Source: Cochliopodium minus (Eukaryota; Discosea; Himatismenida; Cochliopodiidae). From it: a stretch of DNA of 18,543 nt. Below are positions 10,248 through 18,543 of this stretch, one piece after another. The notes below the pieces were generated by a model, which saw only the letters and a list, made by a program, of their open reading frames with translations, searched no databases and was not told the origin of the DNA. Location: positions 1 to 18,543 of the forward strand of contig JAMYWO010000552.1 of NCBI GenBank assembly GCA_024220525.1, in the 5' to 3' direction. Numbering within the stretch: the first letter of the stretch is position 1; each line of letters begins with the position of its first letter. The translations under genes and the position numbers were made by a program.

Positions 10248-12048
10248 ATGTTGAATGAATCTTACAAAAAAAGACTATATCCAATGCAAAAATCTAATTC
10301 TGCCTCTAATATAGAAACAAAAAAGTCTAAATCAAACAAAATAAATTATAGTGATAGGTAATAAAAATAATTTAATAAAGGAAAAATTATAAAATACTGA
10401 ATTGTTTTCTTTCAAAGATTTATATCTTGCAGATCCACCAATAACTTGATGCAAGATTACGAAATAAAAAAAATTCAAGATAATATAAATAAAAGAAACA
10501 CCCAAACCCAAACAGAAGATAACCAAAAATCTGATAATTCTCAAAGATCTACATACTCTTTGCTACTTCAAGTTGAACTATGCGGATCAGAAATCGAAAT
10601 GAAAAAAAGCAAAAATGAAAATAAGACCGGAATCGAAAACAAAATCTTCACACAAAAAAACCTGTTGAGGTATAGTTCCTCTCCTGACATTGGATTAAAC
10701 AAAATAGATGTATCCCCATATTCATTGAGCCCAATAGGATACACTGGACAGAAATTGCTCTCCACCCCAAAAACCAAGCCTAGAAAAATTTCCAAGACTC
10801 CCTTTAAGGTGTTGGAAGCTCCATCCATACAAGATGATTTCTACTTGAACCTTGTTGATTGGTCCTCACAAGACATGTTAGCAGTAGGTCTTGGCAGCAG
10901 TGTTTATATCTGGAATGCTAGAACAAGTCAAGTAACAAGAGTCGCAGATTTGGCATCTGGTAAAATTCTTCAATCTTATTTCAAAAAAAAAAATATACCA
11001 CAAAACTTTATTTACTTTCATACCTCTTTATTTACTATATTTACTTCATACCTCTTTATTTACTATATTTACTTCATACCTCTTTATACTTTATTTCATA
11101 ACCTCTTTATTTTATTTACTTTTTTTTTAATATTTGATAGGAGATTCTGTTGCAAGCATAGCATGGAACAATAGAGGAAACATTCTAGGAATAGGATCAA
11201 GTCAAGGATCAGTGCAAACATGGCAAATAGGAGAGGGACAATCAAAGAAGATAAGAGAATTCAAGGAACACACTGCTCGTGTTGGAGTGTTATCGTGGAA
11301 TGAAGAAACCTTGTCTTCTGGTTCCAGAGACAGAAACATTTTCCACAGAGATGTCCGATCAAAAGAAGGAATCCACACAAGATTGAAGGGTCATTCCCAA
11401 GAAGTTTGTGGTTTAAAATGGTCTCATGATTCTCAGTTTTTGGCTTCTGGTGGAAACGATAACAAATTGCTTGTATGGGATCAACGTTCCACCTCCCCTT
11501 TCATTAGATATTCTGATCATTCTGCTGTACCTTTTTTTAATTTTCTTCTTTTATTAAATAAATAATTTTTTAATTTCAATTTCCACTTTAAAATACTTTA
11601 AAACTTGTTAATCTCAAAATTTAAAACAATGTAGGCAGTGAAAGCAATAACATGGTCTCCTCATCAACGTGGGTTGTTGGCAAGTGGAGGAGGAACAGCA
11701 GACAGATGCATAAAGTTTAGAAACGTGATAAACAAAACAACATTGAGAAGTTTCGACACAGGAAGTCAGGTATGTAATTTGGCTTGGTCCAAAAATTCAA
11801 ACGAGTTGGTCAGCACTCATGGTTATTCTCAAAACCAAGTGGTGGTATGGGATTACCCTAATCTTACTCCTTTAGCTACCTTAACTGGCCACACAATGAG
11901 GGTTCTTTATTTGGCTGTCTCTCCTAATGGTGAAACCATTGTTACTGGTGCTGGTGATGAGACTTTACGTTTCTGGCATGTTTTCCCTAAAAAAGTTCAG
12001 TCCACTGTTAACAAAAATAGCATCCTTGACACCATTTTGCTGAGATAG
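10248..12048 (+). CDS. FZR1: Cdh1/Fizzy-related activator of the anaphase-promoting complex
   Basis: Exons 10248-10357, 10418-10959, 11141-11526 and 11635-12048 join in frame into 483 residues (human Cdh1 is 496). Residues 36-42 read DRFISCR, a C-box that docks on the APC/C; it is completed only by splicing exon 1 to exon 2, which fixes the acceptor at 10417. A linker with five Ser/Thr-Pro sites fits CDK control. From about residue 167 the sequence follows Cdh1 rather than Cdc20: PFKVLEAPSIQDDFYLNLVDW, then the WD40 propeller with ETLSSGSRDRNIFHRDVR and SPHQRGLLASGGGTADRCIK. The protein ends in Leu-Arg, a variant of the Ile-Arg tail. Cdh1 selects KEN-box and D-box substrates for ubiquitination in late mitosis and G1. 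The family call is very firm. An AATAAA lies 55 nt past the stop. Confidence 0.95.
10995..11125 (+). repeat. 28-bp tandem repeat in a Cdh1 intron
   Basis: Within intron 10960-11140, units of 28 bp beginning ACCTCTTTATTTACTATATT start at 11022, 11050 and 11078, with a decayed further copy near 11101. The last units are imperfect. This is an intronic minisatellite; no coding role was seen. Confidence 0.85.
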
Positions 12049-12102
12049 TATCTTTCACATCCTTCAATTAATTTGGTTGTTTGTATTATATCCTTTTTGT
12101 TC

Positions 12103-12108
12103 AATAAA
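12103..12108 (+). terminator. Candidate polyadenylation signal of the Cdh1 gene
   Basis: A canonical AATAAA lies 55 nt downstream of the Cdh1 stop and just before a GT-containing, T-rich stretch. It is in the right place for 3' end formation, although AATAAA is common by chance in this AT-rich sequence. Confidence 0.45.
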
Positions 12109-12217
12109 AGTTGCATTGTTTTTAAAAAATTTTTTTTAATCTTCACTTCTTTGATAATCTTAAAGGAACGATCTTTGCTTTTTTCAAACATTAATTAAAG
12201 AGGAATTGAAACTTCAA

Positions 12218-14629
12218 TTATTTATTTTTGATTGTTTCCCTATTTGATAGTATAAAATTATTAACAAAGTAATCAAACAACATCTTTAAAATGGGTTTTG
12301 GAACTTTTATTCCCAATTTGACTGTACAAATCAAGAAACAATGAATCAATGAACGGAATTCATAGGGAAAGAGGTAATGGTAATCTTGCTTCCAAAAACT
12401 ACCATTTTTAAACTCTAAGATCATTTTAGCGCCTTCTTTGTAATTTTTTGTGCACAAATCGAAAATGGAATCCTTTTTGTAATAATCGTATTTAGAAGAG
12501 GTCAGTGTGTAAGGATCAAAGCCATGAATCAAAAAAAGAAAGAAAATGTGAGGATTTCTTTGTTCGGAAGAGGTTAAAAAGACATGCACTGCGGTTTGTG
12601 CAGATTCAAAAGAAACCAGATTAGAATTTACCTTTCTTTCAAGAATATCTGATAAATGAAAGAAAATGAAAAAAATTTAAATATTGATGAAAGTTTTTGG
12701 AAGTTACATTTTACAAAATCAATGGAGTGATGGTTGTAACAAATATTATGAAGGAGGGATTTATTTTCACAGTTTACAAAGTTGATGTTGGCACCATTCT
12801 CCACTAAAAGAGAAAAAATATCAAAGCGAAGTTCCCTATGTTTTTTGGTGTAAAAAAAGAGGAGGTTCTCGTTTTTTTGGGGTCCTTTTTCCACATCTAC
12901 TTTTTTTTCTATTAAGAGGGATACATAATTTATGTCTGGTTGAAAATCACACAGCATTTTTGAAAGCAACGTATGACTGAAATGAAAAAATTAAATAAAA
13001 AATTCAAAATTAAAATTTAAAATTAAAAATAAAATGTTTACTATTCAGATTTGAAATTTATATCAATATTGAAGGTTTGTATGAAGAAAAGAAAGATGGG
13101 AAAGTTGAGTGGAGAATCATAGTAAAGGTAGAAGAGAGGAGAACATTTCTCTTGATTTGTTTTGTTTGGATCTACTCCCTCTTTCACCATCTCCTTCACC
13201 ACTTCCAACAATGGCCTCTCACAGTTTTTAAAGTACAAATGTAGATTGTTGTTTGCTTTTTTTAAAATTTAAGTGAAAATAAAATTAAAAAATTTTTAAC
13301 AATGAATAAATTAAAATAATCAATTAATGAAAATAAAAATCAATTAAAAATAGAAAAATTTTGAAAAAGAAAATTAAAAATTAAAAAGAAAGTACAAAAT
13401 GAAAATGAAGGGTAAAAAAAATTAAAAATTAAAAACAAAGTACAAAATTGATCAACAGATTTTAAATTGAGTTTGTGTTTGATTAAAAGTTTCAACAAAG
13501 AAAGTGAAATTTGGGGGGAATTAAAAGAAAAGAGCTGGTTGGACAAAAAAGAGAGGTTAAAATCATCACTGACTTTTGCTTTTTTCTCCAAAAAATAAGA
13601 GATAATCTCCTCCCTCACTTTGTAATTTGACACGTAGTAATACAGAGCTGTTTTATTTTCATTATCTATTATGTTCATATTTGCTTTTTTCTCCACCAAA
13701 AATTTCAATGTATCTAAAAATAAATCATTAAAAACAATTAATTAAAATAAATAATTAAAACAAATTATTCAAATAAATAAATCTTTAAAATAATTTTAAA
13801 TAAATAAAATCATTTAACAAAATTTATTTTTTTTCTATAACGGTAAAAATTTGATTAATTTTTTTATTTTTTATTTTTTATTTTATTTAAATTTTTTTAT
13901 TTTTAGTTTAATTTTTTATTTTATATTTTTTATTTTTTTATTTGATTAATTTTTATTTTTATTATTAATTTTTTTTATTTTTTATTTTATATTTTATTTG
14001 AATTTTTTAATTTTAGTTTAATTTTTTATTTATCAATAATTTTTTTATTTTTTATTTTTTATTTTTTATTTTTTTATTTTTTATTTTTTATTTTTTTTTA
14101 TTTTTTATTTTTTTTATTTTTTTTTATTTTTTTTTATTTTTTTTTTAAATTTTTTTTTACCAAAAAAATTAGAGAGGAAAAAGGAGTTTGGGTAGAGACA
14201 GAGTGAAATTAAAGGAGTGAAACCATTTTCGTCTTTTTGGTTGATGTAGTTGTTAGAGGAGAATTTGTGTTTGAGGAAGGGGAGATTATAAGTGGAAATG
14301 GCGACTCTTCCTCTCAAATCCTCCGCAACTTCTGATGTTTCCTCTTTTTTCTCTTTTTTATTTTCTATATTTTTTATTATCCATTCAAATCCTATTTTTT
14401 TTTTGATTTAAATAAGGTTTATTTCAAATTTTTTTAATTTTTTATATTTTTTTATTTTTATTTTTATTTTTATTTTTATTTTGTTTTTACCTTCGACTAA
14501 ACCCACTCCCGTAGCATCTGAACAACAAAGTACTTTAAATGATTTATTGGGATAACTATCTAATTTGAAGGAGTGAGAAATATGAAAGAAATGGTTTTCA
14601 TTATCATCATCATCATCATCATTATTATT

Positions 14630-14661
<32 letters not shown>

Positions 14662-15298
14662 TATTATCATCATCTCCTTTTTCTTTTTCATCTTCCTTCT
14701 TTGTTTCCTTTTGAAAATTATTTTCTATTAATGTTTTTTGATCATTTAAAGGGGAGATGGATGGAGAGTTAGGAAGGGAAGGAAAATACAAATTTTTATT
14801 CCCTTTTGAAAAAATGAGCACATATTCTGTATCTTCGTGTTCTGTCATCATCTTTTCAAATTCGTTCTGTGCATCACTTTTAAAAACAAGTTAATAAATT
14901 TAATTTTCCCGATAATAAGGAAAGATTATTTGAAATTATCTTCTAATTTTTATATTTCTATATTTTATCGATGATTAATATTTGATGTTATATAATGTTA
15001 TCATCATTTGATATTAATACATTAATGTTTCTTTATCATTGAAATCGACAACAAAGATAATTCCTTCGAACTGAGTATAATTGGTTCTGAATAACATCTG
15101 GATTCTATTGGGGAGCATATCTTTGGAAGTGATTTTGAAATTTTTGTATTTGCATTCAATCATTGTATTTCCCAAGGAGGGAGTAAATTCAAATAAAGGA
15201 GAAAATCTCATTGTCTTGAGAATTTCCCTTTTTCCTGAATCAATTAATCCAACCATCAAGATGTTATGTTTTGGTTCTTTCTTTTGAGTATTCCCCAT
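12218..15298 (-). CDS. Degenerate Arf-family GTPase domain fused to ankyrin repeats
   Basis: Minus-strand exons 15298-15021, 14876-14491, 14391-14161, 13713-13444, 13255-13042, 12976-12708 and 12648-12218 join in frame into 692 residues. Residues 1-235 follow the Arf fold in order: MGN start, P-loop-like GLIDSGKR (17-24), TPSLG switch I, YKNFKIT, EGIIFVVDFND, helix DAQNEFEKMM, an NKN in place of NKxD (119-121), and CSDATG in place of the SAK loop (about 211-216). Key residues are lost: Arg replaces the P-loop Thr/Ser, and the DxxGQ of switch II has become KDMLPN. It is therefore probably a pseudo-GTPase. An Asp/Asn run (about 161-185) is inserted between the NKxD and SAK positions. Residues about 255-640 form seven or eight divergent ankyrin repeats (GANINFVNCENKSLLHNICY is clearest). 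Gly2 makes N-myristoylation possible. Function unknown; a membrane-linked scaffold is inferred. Confidence 0.82.
13714..14160 (-). repeat. 447-bp low-complexity intron
   Basis: This intron of the Arf-ankyrin gene is by far its longest. On the plus strand it is mostly TTTTTATTTTTTA-type repeats (about 13830-14158). Both flanking junctions are phase 1. No exon or other signal was seen inside it. Confidence 0.8.
14601..14675 (+). repeat. ATC/ATT trinucleotide microsatellite in coding DNA
   Basis: The plus strand is a run of ATC and ATT triplets. On the coding (minus) strand it encodes an almost pure Asp/Asn tract in exon 2 of the Arf-ankyrin gene. Triplet length changes would alter the protein without shifting the frame. 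Confidence 0.9.
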
Positions 15299-15773
15299 TT
15301 TTTTTTAAATTTAATTTTTATTTCAATTTAAATTTTTCTTATCAGGCTAGCCAATAAATATGGAGAATAAATAAAATAACAAAGATTGGAAACAGGAAAG
15401 ATTTGCGAGATGCTTTGCTTCATCTGTTGCATTCAAATCTACTAACCTAAAGGTGGAGAACAACATACTATGAGGCAGAAATGACCTTATCAACTATCTT
15501 GTAACACCTGGAAACAATTCTTGTGTTTGTGTCCATTATAAAAATGAATTAATTCAAATAAAAAAAAGATTTAAATGCGATATTAATTTATATTTACTTA
15601 ATTTTTATTGAAATCAAATATCTTTATAAAAGTTTAACAAATTGTTTTGATCTATTTTAAATCCAAAAAACTAACAATTTTTGAAGAACTGAAGGAAAGA
15701 ATATTTAAAATCCCTTTATTAGAGTAAAAATTAAATCTTTCTTAACCAAAAAAAATAAATAAAATAAATTCAA
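15299..15773. other. Divergent intergenic region with a GC-richer island
   Basis: These 475 bp separate the divergent starts of the Arf-ankyrin and methyltransferase genes. The flanks are A/T runs, but about 15340-15540 is clearly less AT-rich than any other noncoding stretch here and lacks homopolymers. The plus strand is open from 15375 to a TGA at 15471 and then again to about 15600. The minus strand has a 22-codon ATG frame from 15536 to 15468. Neither resembles a known family. It may be a noncoding RNA, a spliced small gene or a decayed gene; none can be decided by eye. Confidence 0.45.
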
Positions 15774-17130
15774 ATGAATTATTCTTTAGAAAAGATTATT
15801 TCCAATAAGAAAAGAGAAAAAAGAAAGATACCAACCCATAAAGAAAGTTTCAACAAAATTAAAAAAATTGCACTTAAAAAAAATTATGTTCCACCCATTT
15901 TTGAAGGAGAAAAGATAATAATGTTAAAATACACTCAAAGAGAGTACGACATAAGGAATAAAATGTTTGCCTCAGAGAGATCAATAATGGACAGGTATAT
16001 TTTTAAAGTAAAAAATAAAAATTTTATTTTTTTTTTGTTTTCAAAAAAAAGGAAGAAATTTGATGAAATATTTAATGTAAATTCACTTAACCTCTCTGAA
16101 GAACTTTCCAAAATTTACTTTGATAATCCACATTTGAGACAAGTCTTTGCAAACAAAAAAACATTTCTCCTAACAGGAAGAGAATTAATGTTGAGTGATA
16201 GAATAATTGGTGAAGAAACTCCTAGGACTCCCTACCAAAGAAGATATGCAGAATATAAAATAATGGAACATTGGGGACAAAGAAAATTATTATTATCAGA
16301 AATTGAGTTTTTGACAAATTATGGTTTTGATGGAGCAACAGTTGTTTACGCAGGGGCAGGTGAGAAACAAATTTCTTTTTTTTTTTTTTAAAGATTAATC
16401 AAATTTTTTAAAAGCTCCTGGACAACACACAAATTATCTTTCTGAATTATTTCAAAACATGAAGTTTGTTTTAATAGATCCAGCCCCTTTTCAAACCAAA
16501 GAATCTGATAAAATAAAAATATTGCATAACACCTATTTCACTGATGAACTTGCTTTTGAATACAAAGGTAGAAATGATATTCTTTTTATAAGTGATATAA
16601 GATCTACTGACTCGAATATGCAAAAGGACCAATTCGAAAAAGGATGTCAAATGGATATGGAAAATCAAAAAAGATGGCACAGCATTATCCAACCCAGGGC
16701 AAGTATGTTCAAGCTTAGATTTCCTTATGAACCAGGGAAAACAACTTATCTGGACGGGATTATTTATCTTCCCGTTTGGGGGCCCAGAACTACCACAGAA
16801 TGTCGTCTCATTGTAACGGAAAATAGAGAAAAAGAATATGATCATACAGATTATGAAAGTGTGATGTTTCATTTTAATACTGTTACAAGAACCCAATTTT
16901 GGGATCACAATATTAAAGGAGAAGGAATTGATCATTGTTATGATTGTGCCAGTGAGATTTTTATCCTTGGACAGTATATCAAAAAATATTGTGAATATAT
17001 CGATTCCAAATCAATTCTTAATTCTTATATCTCCAAGATGTCTTTCGAATTGTCCCGAAAAATCTCTAATACAAGAACATTGGATATATCAAATTACAGT
17101 TACAAATCTTTTCTCAACAATTACGATTAA
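15774..17130 (+). CDS. VP39-type cap-specific mRNA 2'-O-methyltransferase
   Basis: Exons 15774-15994, 16052-16359 and 16415-17130 join in frame into 414 residues ending in TAA. The SAM-binding loop (about 173-181, YAGA then APGQH) is completed across the second intron, and acidic LID follows at 196-198. The catalytic Lys-Asp-Lys-Glu tetrad of 2'-O-methyltransferases is complete: K152 in GQRKLLL, D237 in FISDIRS, K276 in ASMFKLRFPYE and E305 in TTECRLIV. This layout is that of the poxvirus VP39 family, which also includes trypanosome MTr2/MTr3 and giant-virus members. They methylate the ribose of the first nucleotides after the mRNA cap. The protein is about 80 residues longer than vaccinia VP39 (333), mainly by a Lys-rich N-terminus that could be a nuclear signal. 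Three introns-worth of normal splice context show it is a resident nuclear gene; its deeper origin, viral or ancestral, is unresolved. Confidence 0.88.
15995..16051 (+). other. 57-nt open intron in the methyltransferase gene
   Basis: This GT-AG interval is a multiple of three and has no in-frame stop, so reading through it adds 19 residues rich in Phe and Lys. It is treated as an intron because donor, acceptor and A/T content match its neighbours and removing it keeps the reading frame. Confidence 0.65.
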
Positions 17131-17361
17131 ATTAAAAGTTTCTCAAAATGGCAAAAAAATTATATATTCATTTGAGATCTATCCTTTTTCTCATTTTCTT
17201 TCTTATGTACATTTTATTTGGATTTAAAATATTAGTTGACGATTAATTTATTTAAAATTCAAAAAGAATTAAAGTTAAATACGTATTGAACATGGTGATA
17301 GAATCAAGCAACGTGCAATTTTGGATTTTTTTTTTTTTTGAGAAACAAAAAAGAAAAGAGA
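17131..17361. other. Convergent spacer
   Basis: These 231 bp separate the stops of the methyltransferase (+) and glycosyltransferase (-) genes. The sequence is AT-rich with a poly-T run at about 17327-17339. No gene or clear polyadenylation signal could be singled out. Confidence 0.4.
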
Positions 17362-18322
17362 TCAAGGAGGAGAAGAAGAATGATTGAAAAAAAAAGAAAT
17401 TTTAGAAAAAATGAGATTCTGCCAATAACCAACATACATCTTTTCAAATTTGTAATCATTTCGACTCTTGATCCTTTTGTATTCTCCTTCCAAAAAAGAA
17501 AAGTTGAGGAGAGTAAACTTTTGAACAATCAAAACAGGTAAATCATCGAAAATTTCATCCAAAGAAGAGCTTTCCATGATGGGAATGGCACCGAGAAAGA
17601 TGCTTTCGTAGTTGCGGTAACAATCCAGTCCATTTCCTCTTGGGGAGACGACGTACTTTGATTTCCAGTAGAAATTCTTGTACTGATCACTCATGTTTTC
17701 TGCTTTTTGGAAATTTGTTATGTTGCTCAACTCCTCTGTTCCACCCAAAAAATCCAGCACTTTTTCTCTTTTTAGTTTAAAGTTTTATTTTTATTTTTTT
17801 ATTCTTTTATTTAGTTTTATTTTAAAATTTTTCGTTTTTTTCCGAAAATAAATTAATTTCTTTTTCTAATTAGTTCGTTATTATTATTTTTTATTTGATT
17901 ATTTTTTATTTGATTATTATTTTTTTATTTGATTATTTTTTATTTGATTATCTTTTATTTGATTATTTGATAATTTTTTATTTGATTATTTTTTTTTATT
18001 TGATTATTTTTTATTTGATTATTTGATAATTTTTTATTTGATTATTTGATAATTTTTTATTATTTTTTAAAATATTTTTTATTTTGTATTTTTTTTTAAA
18101 TTTTTTTTTTGGGATGAAAAGTACCTTATTGAATGAGTCGAGCCATAATTAGCTAAAAGATAATAAGGCCTGTCTTCATTTTGTCTCACAGTAAGACCAT
18201 CATCAGAAAGACCTATGTTTTGTTCGAACAGATCCTGCATCAATTCTAAACTTCTCCACCATTGACTGATACCAATAGGAATGCAGGTGAACCTCTCTTT
18301 CTCCCATTCCTTTTTTCTGTCG
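17362..18322 (-). CDS. Exostosin-like glycosyltransferase, C-terminal part (5' end outside window)
   Basis: Minus-strand exons 18322-18125 and 17767-17362 join in frame (phase 2) and end in TGA, giving about 200 residues. The key segment KYVVSPRGNGLDCYRNYESI followed by FLGAIPIMESSSLDEIFDDLPVLIV is the hallmark of exostosin-type (GT47-like) donor-binding domains: SPRGxGxD, then a conserved Glu, then G-x-I-P-I. The tail continues with EYKRIKSRNDYKFEKMYVGYWQNLI, as in related protist proteins. Such enzymes add sugars to glycans in the Golgi or ER. The N-terminal half, including any signal anchor, lies to the right of the window. The start of the first visible exon could also be at 18316, since two AG acceptors are six bases apart. 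The specific sugar and acceptor cannot be told. Confidence 0.83.
17886..18060 (+). repeat. TTTTTTATTTGATTA tandem repeat in an intron
   Basis: Units of about 15-24 bp built on TTTTTTATTTGATTATT repeat roughly ten times within the 357-bp intron 17768-18124 of the glycosyltransferase gene. No coding signal was seen; this is a typical intronic minisatellite. Confidence 0.85.
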
Positions 18323-18543
18323 CTTCAAAAAAGAAACAATGATTTTTTTTTTATTTTATTTTATTTATTTATTTTATTTTTTTTATTATTTTTTTTTTTT
18401 TTTGATTTTTAAACAATTTTTTATCATTTATTTTTACTTTAATTGATAGATGAACATTTTTTATTTTTTATTTATATCTGTTTGGTAAATTATTTTTTAT
18501 TTTTATTATTTTTATGAATAAATTTTAAAAAATTTTATAGATC
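18323..18543 (-). other. AT-rich intron running off the right edge
   Basis: Upstream of the first visible glycosyltransferase exon the sequence is A/T low complexity with no open frame that continues the protein. It is read as an intron whose donor is beyond the window. Confidence 0.5.

Noticed and set aside
11022-11110. Regular 28-bp repeats considered as a CRISPR array
   Set aside because: Units are directly adjacent with no spacers, and lie in a eukaryotic intron.
12218-14391. Ankyrin part treated as a separate gene from the Arf-like part
   Set aside because: The exon at 14161-14391 starts with the end of the Arf C-terminal helix (GFEWIIKNI) and runs without a break into ankyrin sequence; all phases agree.
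16471-16935. Minus-strand 154-codon frame
   Set aside because: It is the shadow of the well-supported methyltransferase exon on the plus strand.
15774-17130. Integrated viral segment
   Set aside because: Only this one gene has viral relatives, it contains host-style introns, and its neighbours are ordinary eukaryotic genes.
16928-17227. Plus-strand 99-codon frame past the methyltransferase stop
   Set aside because: Overlaps the end of the methyltransferase exon in another frame, with no family similarity or start context.
17304-17528. Minus-strand frame overlapping the glycosyltransferase end
   Set aside because: Alternate frame of the same exon; the true frame continues the exostosin-type tail to the TGA at 17362.
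1-18543. Reassigned stop codons
   Set aside because: Spliced models end cleanly at TAA or TGA and contain no internal stops, so a variant code is not needed.
1-18543. tRNA or rRNA genes
   Set aside because: No cloverleaf with a conserved T-loop (GTTCRA-type) and no rRNA core motif was recognised on either strand by eye.

Overview
The window is nuclear DNA from an AT-rich, intron-dense unicellular eukaryote. Nine genes can be assembled, joined by about 38 introns. Every intron is GT-AG and most are 55-190 bp. Proteins carry long asparagine runs, introns and spacers are nearly pure A/T, and both TAA and TGA act as stops, so the code looks standard. This style fits an amoeboid protist (Anaeramoeba-like metamonads, or dictyostelid-like Amoebozoa); that placement is inference. 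About two thirds of the window is coding. No bacterial operon, rRNA, tRNA, transposon or CRISPR array was seen.

Layout, left to right. (1) Positions 116-1512, + strand: the 3' part of a JMJD7-type JmjC lysyl hydroxylase gene, cut by the left edge. (2) Positions 9882-1634, - strand: four genes in tandem with small gaps (26, 217 and 69 bp). In transcription order they are an R3H-SUZ protein with a huge Asn-rich middle, an ankyrin protein with a predicted C-terminal membrane anchor, a 12-exon Sel1-repeat protein, and a secreted granulin-like cysteine-rich protein. (3) Positions 10248-12048, + strand: a Cdh1/Fizzy-related activator of the anaphase-promoting complex. (4) Positions 15298-12218, - strand: a 7-exon gene fusing a degenerate Arf-family GTPase domain, carrying an acidic insertion, to a long ankyrin array. 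(5) Positions 15774-17130, + strand: a 2'-O-methyltransferase of the poxvirus VP39 / trypanosome MTr2-MTr3 type. (6) Positions 18322-17362, - strand: the C-terminal part of an exostosin-like glycosyltransferase, cut by the right edge.

All gene models were built by hand from reading-frame continuity, splice-site phase and family similarity. Each assembled CDS stays in frame across every junction and ends on a stop, which is the main support for the exon coordinates. The genes do not form one obvious pathway; they look like ordinary nuclear neighbours (protein hydroxylation, RNA binding, cell-cycle proteolysis, cap methylation, glycosylation, scaffold repeats). The most unusual items are the pseudo-Arf/ankyrin fusion, the all-phase-1 modular exon structure of the Sel1 gene, and the VP39-type methyltransferase.
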